A DNA stretch of 64,000 nucleotides from Herbidospora solisilvae. GTDB lineage: Bacteria > Actinomycetota > Actinomycetes > Streptosporangiales > Streptosporangiaceae. The notes beneath the pieces are model-generated. The model did no database searches, was not told the origin of the DNA, and was given only the letters and a program-made list of their open reading frames with translations. Shown piece after piece: positions 27,157-34,734 of this stretch. Made by a program: the position numbers and the translations under genes. How positions within the stretch are numbered: position 1 is the stretch's first letter; each line of letters begins with the position of its first letter. The DNA is taken from assembly GCF_009901565.1 (NCBI RefSeq), contig NZ_WXEW01000007.1, positions 186,001 through 250,000 on the forward strand. The letters run 5' to 3'.

Positions 27157-29262
27157 TCATTTCGCGGCGATGGCCACGGCCATGCGCTCGATCGTCGGGT
27201 CGTCGAAGAGGTCGTCGATGTCGGCGTCGGTGGCGAAGCGCGCCCTGATCCGGTCGGTCAGCGCGGCGGCCCGCATCGAGTCGCCGCCCAGGTCGAAGAA
27301 GTTGTCCTTCACGCCGATGCCGTCGAGGTCGAGCGTGGTCGCCCACAGGTCGCGCAGGGTGTTCTCGACGTCGGTGCGGGGCTCCTCGTAGGGGCTGTCG
27401 ACGTCCGGGCGCTCCTTGGGCGGCTCGGGCAGCGCGGCGCGGTCGATCTTCCCGTTCGTGGTCAGCGGGAACCGGCCGACGACGTACGCCGACGGCACCA
27501 TGAACGAGGGCAGCAGCTTCGCGAGGGCCCGTCGCAGGTCGCGGATCGAGGGGTCGCCCTCGACGTAGGCGACCAGGCGGGTGTCCCCGGAGGTGTCCTT
27601 CTTGGCCAGCACGGCCGCCTGGCGGACCCCGGGCTGGGCCGCGATGACGACCTCGATCTCGCCGAGGTGCACCCGGTTGCCGCGCACCTTCACCTGGTTG
27701 TCGGTCCGGCCGACGATCTCGATGCTGCCGTCGGTCCAGAACCGGGCCAGGTCGCCGGTCCGGTAGAGGGTGCCCAGCTCGTGGGAGACCCACTTCTCGG
27801 CGGTCGCCTCGGGCCGGTTCAGGTAGCCGGACGACAGGCTCTCCCCGGCGACGCACAGTTCGCCGACCACGCCGGGCGGGACCGGCCGGAGCCGTTCGTC
27901 CAGGACGTAGGTGCGGACGTTGGGGGTCGGGCGGCCGATGGGCGGCAGGCGCCTGGCCCGCTCGCGCTCGCCGAGCTCCCGGCCCAGTTCGGTGATGTCG
28001 CAGGTCGCCACGACGGTGGCCTCGGCGGAGCCGTACAGGTTGAAGACGTGGAAGGGCAGGTCGAGGGGCCACGACTGGACCCGCTCGCCGCAGATGCGGA
28101 TGTTGCGGAGGGCCGTCTCGGGCGGCCACTCCAGGTCCCACAGGCGCTCGCACATGGCCTTCATGAGCAGCGTGTGGGTGATCCGGCTCCGGACGAGCCA
28201 GTCGCGCAGCCACTCGGGGCTGGTCACGACCGACGGTTCGGGGATGTGGACGGGCGCCCCGGCGGCCAGCACCGAGAAGCACTCGACCTCGACCATGCCG
28301 TAGCCGGGCGCGGCCAGCCAGGTGCCCCGCGACGACGGGGTGACGCCGCAGATCGTGCGCATGGAGTAGATCAGGTTCCGGGCCGCGCCGTGGCGGACCA
28401 TGACGGCCTTCGGCTTGCCGGTCGACCCGGAGGTGTAGCAGACGTGGATCAGGTCGTCGGGGCCGACGGCCGAGTTGATCGGGGCGGGGGACTCCCGCCG
28501 CCAGTCGTCGCCGTCGAGGGTCACCACGTGGCCGGTGACCACGTCGCGGTGGGCGTCCATGGTCAGGGTGAGCTTCGCCGCGCCGTCCACGATCATGAAC
28601 TGGACCCGGTCGGCGGGGAAGTCGGGGTCGAGCAGGATCGCCGCCGCGCCGGCCTTGAAGCAGGCGAGCTGGGCGATCAGGCTCTCGGGGCCGCGCGGGA
28701 AGCAGGTGCCGACCCGGTCGCCGGGCCGCACGCCGAGCGCGGTCAGGCGGTGGGCGAGCCGGTTGGCGTCGTCGTCGAGCTCGCGGAAGGTCATCGTGCC
28801 GCCCGGCCAGACGACGGCCGGGGCGTGCGGGGTGTCCTGGGCGATCTCGGCGACGCGTTCGTGGAAGTAGGGCGCCGGGACCGGCTCGGCGGTCTGGTTC
28901 CAGGCGACCAGCATGCGCTCGGTCTCCTCGGGCGTGAGGATCTCGACGTCGCGGACCTTCGCCGCGGGGTCGAGGAAGCGGCCCAGGTGGGCGGCGTACT
29001 GGTCGGCGGCGTCGGCGTCGAAGTCGGAGCCCCGCATCCGCAGGGTGGTCCCGTCGAACGACAGCGGGCCGATCGTGACGGGCAGCCTCGCGGCGATCTC
29101 GCCGACGGTCATGTCGCCCGTGACGTGGGAGCCGGCGATCTCGGTCTCGCCGGTGTAGCGGTGCAGCAGGGCGATGAGGGCGCGGCCCGGCGCCTCGACC
29201 CGGCGCTCGTGCGTGACGGCCGGGTCCCCGCCGGGACGGGCCAGGGGAAGAGCGGTTTCCAT
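27157..29262 (-). CDS. NRPS-type A-T didomain with vestigial N-terminal condensation remnant
   Basis: The protein has 701 residues. Residues 1-125 look like the tail of a condensation domain (ending LTPEETERMLVAWNQTAEPV). The adenylation domain has A3 at 276-285 (YTSGSTGKPK), GERVQSWPLDLPFHVFNLYG and GTLYRTGDLARFW, and the late catalytic Lys in TNGKIDRAALP. A carrier domain ends the protein (NFFDLGGDSMRAAAL, Ser662). The A4 core reads YGMVEVECF instead of FDxSVWE, so the Asp that binds an alpha-amino group is absent. The substrate is probably an acid without an alpha-amine, for example salicylate or an aryl acid. Confidence 0.85.
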   Translation of the reverse strand: METALPLARPGGDPAVTHERRVEAPGRALIALLHRYTGETEIAGSHVTGDMTVGEIAARLPVTIGPLSFDGTTLRMRGSDFDADAADQYAAHLGRFLDPAAKVRDVEILTPEETERMLVAWNQTAEPVPAPYFHERVAEIAQDTPHAPAVVWPGGTMTFRELDDDANRLAHRLTALGVRPGDRVGTCFPRGPESLIAQLACFKAGAAAILLDPDFPADRVQFMIVDGAAKLTLTMDAHRDVVTGHVVTLDGDDWRRESPAPINSAVGPDDLIHVCYTSGSTGKPKAVMVRHGAARNLIYSMRTICGVTPSSRGTWLAAPGYGMVEVECFSVLAAGAPVHIPEPSVVTSPEWLRDWLVRSRITHTLLMKAMCERLWDLEWPPETALRNIRICGERVQSWPLDLPFHVFNLYGSAEATVVATCDITELGRELGERERARRLPPIGRPTPNVRTYVLDERLRPVPPGVVGELCVAGESLSSGYLNRPEATAEKWVSHELGTLYRTGDLARFWTDGSIEIVGRTDNQVKVRGNRVHLGEIEVVIAAQPGVRQAAVLAKKDTSGDTRLVAYVEGDPSIRDLRRALAKLLPSFMVPSAYVVGRFPLTTNGKIDRAALPEPPKERPDVDSPYEEPRTDVENTLRDLWATTLDLDGIGVKDNFFDLGGDSMRAAALTDRIRARFATDADIDDLFDDPTIERMAVAIAAK

Positions 29263-29332
29263 GATCAGTCCTTTATCTGAGGCAGGTTCAGAGCGCGAGC
29301 CACGGCCGGCCTCCGGCCGTCCGCGTCTCGCT

Positions 29333-30403
29333 TCAGGCGGCGACAGTCGTGGCGCGTCCGGCGGTGACGGCGTCGGCGAGCTGGGCGATCATCCGGGTCG
29401 TGCGGTCCCAGCCGACGCAGGCGTCGGTGACGCTCTGGCCGAAGACCAGGCGGTCGGAGGAGCCCAGGACGAGGTCCTGCCGCCCCGAGGCGAGGAAGCT
29501 CTCGACCATCAGCCCGGCGATGCCGCGTTCACCCGCGGCGATCCGGCGGGCGACGTCGGCGACGACGACCGGCTGGCGTTCGTGGTCCTTGCCGCTGTTG
29601 CCGTGGCTGGCGTCGATGACGAGCCGGCGCGGCAGGCCGGCGCCCGTGAGGGCGTCGAGCGCGCGGGCGACGTCGAGCGGCCCGTAGTTCGGCCCGGCCG
29701 CGCCGCCGCGCAGCACGACGTGGCAGTCGGGGTTGCCGCTGGTCCGGATGACCGAGGCCAGGCCGTCGTCGTCGATGCCGGGGAAGACGTGGCCGTGGGC
29801 GGCGCAGACGATCGCGTCGATGGCGTCGCCGACCGCGCCGGTCGTGGTGTTCTTCATGCCGATCGGCATCGCCAGGCCGCTGGTGAGCTGCCGGTGCGTC
29901 TGGCTCTGCACGGTCCGGGCGCCGATCGCGCCCCAGCAGACCGCGTCGGACAGGTAGCGGGCCACGGTCGGGTCGAGGAACTCGCAGCCGGTGGGCAGGC
30001 CGAGCTCCAGCACCTTCGTCAGCAGTTCGCGCGACAGCCGGAGCCCTTCGTTGACGTCGTCGCTGCCGTCGAGGTGCGGGTCGGTGACCAGGCCCTTCCA
30101 GCCCAGCCGGGTGCGCGGCTTCTCCACGTAGACGCGCATGACCAGCAGCAGCGTGTCGGAGACCTCCTCGGCCAGGCGGGCCAGGCGCTCGGCGTAGGTG
30201 AGCGCGGCGGCCGGGTCGTGCACCGAGCAGGGGCCCGTCACGACCAGCAGCCGGTCGTCGGTGCCGTCGAGCACCCGGGCGACCTCCTCCCGGCCCTTGA
30301 GCAGGGTGCGGGCGGCCAGATCGCCCACCGGGACCTCGGCGCGCAGTTCGGCCGGGGTGAGCAGCGGTTCCACCGCGGAGATGCGGGCGTTCACCGGACG
30401 CAT
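29333..30403 (-). CDS. Class I DAHP synthase (AroG/AroF type)
   Basis: The protein has 356 residues with the class I signature: LLVVTGPCSVHDPAAAL, MRVYVEKPRTRLGWKGL, DPHLDGSDDVNEGL, GARTVQSQTHRQLTSGL, GMKNTTTGAVGDA, LVIDASHGNSGKDH and GIAGLMVESF. It condenses PEP and erythrose 4-phosphate in the first step of the shikimate pathway. A pathway-dedicated copy next to two chorismate-using enzymes should raise chorismate supply for the aryl acids. Actinomycetes usually rely on the class II enzyme for primary metabolism, so a class I copy here is a cluster-specific sign. The start overlaps the neighbouring KAS III gene. Confidence 0.9.
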   Translation of the reverse strand: MRPVNARISAVEPLLTPAELRAEVPVGDLAARTLLKGREEVARVLDGTDDRLLVVTGPCSVHDPAAALTYAERLARLAEEVSDTLLLVMRVYVEKPRTRLGWKGLVTDPHLDGSDDVNEGLRLSRELLTKVLELGLPTGCEFLDPTVARYLSDAVCWGAIGARTVQSQTHRQLTSGLAMPIGMKNTTTGAVGDAIDAIVCAAHGHVFPGIDDDGLASVIRTSGNPDCHVVLRGGAAGPNYGPLDVARALDALTGAGLPRRLVIDASHGNSGKDHERQPVVVADVARRIAAGERGIAGLMVESFLASGRQDLVLGSSDRLVFGQSVTDACVGWDRTTRMIAQLADAVTAGRATTVAA

Positions 30404-31428
30404 GGCGTGTCCTCCCTCGTAAGCACTGCCGCGGAGAAGGTGAAGCCCATGCCGGTGCCGAGCACCAGCACCGTGGCCCCGGGCGCGAGCAGGTCGTCGC
30501 GGATCAGGTGGTGCAGCGCGTAGAGGCCGTCGGCCGGGCCGAGATGCCCGGTGGTCAGGCCGAGGTCGAGCAGGGTGTTCCTCGGCGTGTAGCCGTCGAA
30601 CGGACGGACGAAGCCGTCCTGGTGGAGGGCCCGCCCCACGAACGGGGTGACGAACCAGTCGATCTCATCGAGGCTCTTGCCGGCCTCGTCCAGGGCCCGG
30701 GTGACCACGCTGCGGGTGCGCTCGGCCGACCGCCGCCGCACGTCCTTCAGCGACAGGCCGCCGTGGGCGAGGAACGCCCGGGTGCGGCCGCGCATGTCGG
30801 CTCCCGGCTGGGGCGCGGTGCGGAACGGTTCGTCCCCCCGCGACAGACCCTCGAGCGTGGCGTCGGTCTCCGACACCAGGCTGCGGAGCCGGAGCTGCCC
30901 GCTTCCTCTCGTCAGCACGGCCGCCGCCGCGCCGTCCCCGAACACCATGCCGGGCGACAGGTACCACCGGTCGGCGGGCGGGGCGAACCGGTCGGCGACG
31001 GTGATCAGCGCCGAGGGGGTCTCGGGCCGGGCGGTGAGCACGGTCGCCGCGATCTCCAGGGCGCCCAGGGAGCCGTTGGAGGCGGCCTGGACCGACATCG
31101 GCATGCCGCGCAGCTCGGTGCCGAGGAGCTCCCCGGCGACCCAGCAGGCGGCCGGCCACATGTCGACGCCCTGGAAGTGGCTGTGGCTGTGCAGGTAGAA
31201 GGTGTCGGGGCCGACGGCCGCGCCGCCGTCCTCGGCCGACTTGACCGCGCGGCGCCCGGCGGCGACCGCCATCTCGGGCGGGGCCTGCCGCGACATCGCG
31301 ACCGAGACCTGCCCGGTGCTCCTCGCGGCCTCGGCCGAGTAGTCGCCGCAGGCGACGGCCCGCTCGACCGGCACCCGTTCGCCGAGCGTGCCGCCGGTTC
31401 CGGCGACCCAGATGTCATCGAACCGCAT
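30391..31428 (-). CDS. KAS III-like protein with Ser in place of the nucleophilic Cys (DpsC-like)
   Basis: The protein has 345 residues and is a paralogue of the Cys enzyme in this operon (both begin MRFxxxxxAG). At the Cys position of FabH the sequence reads QAASNGSLGAL, so Ser117 replaces Cys. His295 and Asp300 in TTGHLGPADGL keep the His-x4-Asp spacing. This is the Ser-His-Asp set reported for DpsC of daunorubicin synthesis. DpsC selects an acyl-CoA and transfers it, so an acyl or aryl transfer role is likely. It overlaps both the DAHP synthase and the monooxygenase genes. Confidence 0.8.
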   Translation of the reverse strand: MRFDDIWVAGTGGTLGERVPVERAVACGDYSAEAARSTGQVSVAMSRQAPPEMAVAAGRRAVKSAEDGGAAVGPDTFYLHSHSHFQGVDMWPAACWVAGELLGTELRGMPMSVQAASNGSLGALEIAATVLTARPETPSALITVADRFAPPADRWYLSPGMVFGDGAAAAVLTRGSGQLRLRSLVSETDATLEGLSRGDEPFRTAPQPGADMRGRTRAFLAHGGLSLKDVRRRSAERTRSVVTRALDEAGKSLDEIDWFVTPFVGRALHQDGFVRPFDGYTPRNTLLDLGLTTGHLGPADGLYALHHLIRDDLLAPGATVLVLGTGMGFTFSAAVLTREDTPCVR

Positions 31429-32575
31429 CGCTCGGGATCCTTTCTGCTAGATCGAAGGCGTGTAACCAGGCCACGTGGTCGTGCAGGTCCGTCTCGGACA
31501 GCGCGGCCAGCATGGTGTTCCGGTCGCGGGCGGCCTGGCCCGCCGGGTGGTAGAGGTGCTCGCCGAGCCGGCGGGCGGTCAGCGTCGCCTTCGCGGTACG
31601 CTCCCGCCGCAGCGCGGCGTAGGTGTCGAGGTCGGGGAAGACCCTGCCGAGCACGACCGCGTCCTCCAGGGCCGTGCAGGCGCCCTGGGCGGCGTACTGG
31701 AGCATGGGGTGGGCCGCGTCGCCGAGCAGGGCCACCCGGCCGTCGGTCCAGGTGTCGACCGGGTCGCGGTCGCAGAGCACCCAGGTCCGCCACTCGTCGC
31801 CGAGTTCCAGCAGCGCTGCGGCCGTGTCGCTCAGGCCCGGGAACTCCTTCCGTACGCGGTCCCGCGCGACCGGTTCGCCCGCGACCTCCCGGGCGGCTCC
31901 GTCGTCGCGGGTGGCGGCCAGGTTGAGGAACCGGCCGCCGCCGATCGGGTAGTGCACGAAGTGCCACTTGGGCCCGCCCCACAGGGTGACGACGTTCCAC
32001 CGCAGCTCGGCCGGGACCCGGTCCATCGGGATGACCGACCGGTAGATGGTGTGGCCGGAGACCCGGGGGCGGCCGTCGCCGACGAGCTGGGCCCGGACCG
32101 CCGAGCGGATGCCGTCGGCGCCGATCAGGTAGTCGGCCTCGAAACCGTCCACGACGACCTTGGCGGCGCTCTGCGTGTAGCCGGTGACCGTGTGGCCCGG
32201 CAGGAGCTCGATGCGGCCGTCGGCGCGGCAGGCGTCCAGCAGCGGCTGGTAGAGGTCGCCCCGGGCGACGACGGCGTAGGGGTTGCCGAAACGTTCCCGG
32301 TAGGCGCCCGTGAGGGGCAGCCCGGCGACGCGCCGGCCGGTGGTGCCGTCCATGAAGCGCAGTTCGTCGATGAAGACCGCGCGGTCGCGCACCTGGTCGC
32401 CCACGCCCAGCAGGTCGAGGGCGCGGAACGCGTTGGGCGCGAGCTGGATCCCCGCGCCGAGTTCGGCGAACCGGTCACCGCGTTCGAGCACGGTCACGCG
32501 ATTGCCCTCTCGGGCGATCGAGAGCGCGGCCGCCAGGCCGCCGATCCCGCCGCCGGCGATCAGTGTGTCCGCCAT
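31415..32575 (-). CDS. FAD-dependent aromatic monooxygenase (salicylate hydroxylase-like)
   Basis: This 386-residue class A flavin monooxygenase has the ADTLIAGGGIGGLAAALSIA dinucleotide fold and GAGIQLAPNAFRAL. The YLIGADGIRSAVR motif and the VALLGDAAHPMLQYAAQGACTALEDA motif with the FAD ribityl site are intact. The closest types are salicylate 1-hydroxylase and 3-hydroxybenzoate 6-hydroxylase. It is the first gene of the long operon (RBS AAAGGA, start at 32575). It may hydroxylate salicylate, 3-hydroxyanthranilate or the benzoxazole product. Confidence 0.85.
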   Translation of the reverse strand: MADTLIAGGGIGGLAAALSIAREGNRVTVLERGDRFAELGAGIQLAPNAFRALDLLGVGDQVRDRAVFIDELRFMDGTTGRRVAGLPLTGAYRERFGNPYAVVARGDLYQPLLDACRADGRIELLPGHTVTGYTQSAAKVVVDGFEADYLIGADGIRSAVRAQLVGDGRPRVSGHTIYRSVIPMDRVPAELRWNVVTLWGGPKWHFVHYPIGGGRFLNLAATRDDGAAREVAGEPVARDRVRKEFPGLSDTAAALLELGDEWRTWVLCDRDPVDTWTDGRVALLGDAAHPMLQYAAQGACTALEDAVVLGRVFPDLDTYAALRRERTAKATLTARRLGEHLYHPAGQAARDRNTMLAALSETDLHDHVAWLHAFDLAERIPSDAVR

Positions 32576-32590
32576 GTCCGTCCTTTCGCT

Positions 32591-32619
32591 GTTACCGTTT
32601 ACAACGCTATGGCGGTAAC
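32591..32619. promoter_or_regulatory. Operator-like inverted repeat upstream of the aryl operon
   Basis: GTTACCG (32591-32597) and CGGTAAC (32613-32619) form a perfect 7-base inverted repeat with a 15-base spacer, 16 bases upstream of the monooxygenase start. GTTTAC lies just inside the left arm. The elements GTTACC, GTTTAC and GGTAA recur at 34135-34162 beside the CGNR regulator gene, which suggests a shared regulator. Confidence 0.55.
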
Positions 32620-32660
32620 TAAGGGCAAACAATGGCGTGCCGATTAGCGCTTGTTATGCC

Positions 32661-32702
32661 ATAAAAAGGGCCGGCCTCCCGTAATAGGGAGACCGGCCTT
32701 TT
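32661..32702 (-). terminator. Bidirectional-looking terminator after the efflux gene
   Basis: GGCCGGCCTCCC (32669-32680) and GGGAGACCGGCC (32687-32698) form a stem of 11 pairs with one mismatch and a 6-base loop. It is flanked by AAAAA on the left and TTTT on the right. On the minus strand it ends with a T5 tract directly after the MFS gene, so it separates that gene from the aryl operon promoter. Confidence 0.8.
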
Positions 32703-32712
32703 CGCGCATTTC

Positions 32713-34110
32713 TCAGGCGTCGACCGTTTCCTTGTGCTTGGCCGGCGCGGGTTTCCTGGACGGCAGGACCGCCGCCGCGATCAGCGCGATCAGCACCGAC
32801 AGGACCACGCTGATGCCGAACGCGACGTGGTAGCTGCCGATGTTGCGCGGATCGGTGGTCGGCACCGCCGCCGTCACGGCGACGGCGAGCAGCAGCCCGA
32901 CCCCGAGCTGGCGCAGCGAGTTGTAGAGGCCGCTGGCCAGGCCCATCCTCGGCCCGTCGACCCCGGTCGTGGCGGCCACCGCCGTGGAGATCATCATGAC
33001 GGTGACGCCGAGCCCGATCAGGACGCCGCCGGGCAGCACGTGCAGCCAGTAGCTCCCGCCCACGGGCACCGTGAGCAGCCAGGCCGAACCGGCGGTCAGG
33101 AACGCCGCGCCCCCGATGAGCACGGGCCGGGGCCCGACCCGCCCGGTCAGGTCGGCCACGAACTTGGCCGACAACACCGTCACGACGGCCTGCGGGAAGA
33201 ACGCGACGCCGGTCTGGATGGCGGAGTAGCCGAGGCCGTGCTGCATGTAGAGGGTCAGGAAGTAGGTCGAGATCGACATGACGCCGCCCGACAGGAACGC
33301 GATCGAGTCGCCCGCGACCACACCCCGGATCCGGAAGATGGACAGCGGCACCAGCGGGTGCTCCCGCCTGGTCTGGAGCACGAAGAAGGCGGCGAGCAGC
33401 ACCGCCGCCCCGATGAGCGGGTAGACGACGCCGGGGGCGCCCCAGCCGTGGTCGGTCGCGGTGGTGAGGGCGTAGGTCAGCGCGCACATCCCGGCCGTGA
33501 CCAGGATCGCGCCCGGGACGTCGATCTTCTGGGTGCGCGCGGTGACGTGGTCGGGGGCCAGGCGGCCGACCGCCCGCAGCACCAGCGCGACGCCGACCGG
33601 GACGTTCACGAACATGACCGCCCGCCAGCCGAACACCTCGGTGAGGATGCCGCCGAAGAGCACCCCGCCGGTGAACCCGGCCGAGGCGACCGCGCCGAAG
33701 ATGCCCATGGCCTTCGCGCGCTCCTTGCCTTCGGGATAGCCCGCCGCGATCAGCGCCAGCACGGCCGGCGACACCGCCGCCGCCGAGAGGCCCTGCAGCG
33801 CGCGGGCGACGATGAGCACGATCGGCTCGGTCGCCACCCCGCCCAGTAAGGAGGCCGCGGTGAAGACGGCCAGCCCGCCGACGAACATCCTCTTGCGTCC
33901 CACGATGTCGCCGAGCCGCCCGCCGACCAGCAGGAACCCGCCGAAGAACAACGCGTACGCGCCGACGACCCACTGCAGGGCGCTGTCGGTGAAGCCGAGG
34001 TCACGCTGGATGGAGGGCAGTGCGACGTTGACGATCGCGAAGTCCAGGACCAGCACGAACTGGGCCATGCACAGCAGTGCCAGGGCCGGTTTCCGGTTCT
34101 CCTGGAACAT
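32713..34110 (-). CDS. DHA2 (EmrB/QacA) MFS drug efflux transporter
   Basis: The protein has 465 residues and about fourteen membrane helices. Signatures are QFVLVLDFAIVNVALPSIQR, GGRLGDIVGRKRMFVGG and the motif C-like GFTGGVLFGGILTEVFGWR. It probably exports the cluster product and gives self-resistance. The RBS AGAGGAGG precedes the ATG at 34110. The gene diverges from the CGNR regulator gene, and the intergenic palindrome at 34136-34162 overlaps its promoter region. Confidence 0.88.
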   Translation of the reverse strand: MFQENRKPALALLCMAQFVLVLDFAIVNVALPSIQRDLGFTDSALQWVVGAYALFFGGFLLVGGRLGDIVGRKRMFVGGLAVFTAASLLGGVATEPIVLIVARALQGLSAAAVSPAVLALIAAGYPEGKERAKAMGIFGAVASAGFTGGVLFGGILTEVFGWRAVMFVNVPVGVALVLRAVGRLAPDHVTARTQKIDVPGAILVTAGMCALTYALTTATDHGWGAPGVVYPLIGAAVLLAAFFVLQTRREHPLVPLSIFRIRGVVAGDSIAFLSGGVMSISTYFLTLYMQHGLGYSAIQTGVAFFPQAVVTVLSAKFVADLTGRVGPRPVLIGGAAFLTAGSAWLLTVPVGGSYWLHVLPGGVLIGLGVTVMMISTAVAATTGVDGPRMGLASGLYNSLRQLGVGLLLAVAVTAAVPTTDPRNIGSYHVAFGISVVLSVLIALIAAAVLPSRKPAPAKHKETVDA

Positions 34111-34135
34111 GGGGTTTCCTCCTCTAACTTGATTG

Positions 34136-34162
34136 TTACCAGTGAAATTCGTTTACTGGTAA
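34136..34162. promoter_or_regulatory. Operator-like palindrome between efflux gene and CGNR regulator
   Basis: TTACCAGT (34136-34143) and ACTGGTAA (34155-34162) are a perfect 8-base inverted repeat with an 11-base spacer. The right arm ends two bases before the ATG of the CGNR protein. Related half-sites lie at 32591-32619. The arrangement suggests autorepression and control of the efflux gene. Confidence 0.65.
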
Positions 34163-34164
34163 GC

Positions 34165-34734
34165 ATGAAAGGTCAGCCGGGAGACAGGGAGATCGCGCCG
34201 GGCCCGCTGGCGCTCGTTCAGTCGTTCGTGAACAGCGTCAACGTGGAGTTCGGGCCCGACGAGTTCGCGACCACCGAGGGGGCCGCGCGCTGGCTCGCCC
34301 GCCACGGCTTCACGCCGGAGGTGGGGGAGCTCGACCGGCGCGACGCCGTCACCCTGCGGGAGGCGCTGCGCGCCGTGCTCCGCGAGAACAACGGCGCCGC
34401 CCCCGACCCCGAGGCCCGGCTGACGATCGGTCACGTCGCCCGCGACTGCCCGCTGGTCGTGTCGGGCGAGACCCTGGGCCTGCGCCCGGTCCAGCAGGAC
34501 GTGCGCGGGGTGTTCGCGACGATCCTCGGCACGGTCGCCGCCGCCGTGGCCGACGGCTCGTGGTCCCGCCTCAAGGCCTGCCGCGAGCACCGCTGCGAAT
34601 GGGCCTTCTACGACCGCTCCAGGAACCGGGGCAGCCGCTGGTGCTCGATGGCCGTCTGCGGCACACGCGCGAAGATGCGCACCTACCGCCAGGGCGCGGC
34701 CGGTCACGGGGCCGCCTCCCGTCCCAGCAGGTGA
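34165..34734 (+). CDS. ABATE/CGNR zinc-finger regulator
   Basis: The protein has 189 residues. The N-terminal ABATE domain begins LALVQSFVNSVNVEFG. The C-terminal zinc finger reads LKACREHRCEWAFYDRSRNRGSRWCSMAVCG and then TRAKMRTYR, so CGNR appears as CGTR. Proteins of this type are DNA-binding regulators often found in biosynthetic regions. The ATG at 34165 lies almost directly after the palindrome, so the transcript may be leaderless or the start tightly controlled. The 3' end overlaps the convergent acyl-CoA dehydrogenase gene by 31 bases. Confidence 0.85.
   Translation: MKGQPGDREIAPGPLALVQSFVNSVNVEFGPDEFATTEGAARWLARHGFTPEVGELDRRDAVTLREALRAVLRENNGAAPDPEARLTIGHVARDCPLVVSGETLGLRPVQQDVRGVFATILGTVAAAVADGSWSRLKACREHRCEWAFYDRSRNRGSRWCSMAVCGTRAKMRTYRQGAAGHGAASRPSR

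Noticed and set aside
22500-29262. Catecholate siderophore cluster based on EntE/EntA/ArCP-like genes
   Set aside because: No isochorismate synthase of the EntC type, no EntB isochorismatase-ArCP fusion, no EntF-like NRPS and no iron uptake genes are present. The amidohydrolase and KAS III genes fit benzoxazole assembly better.
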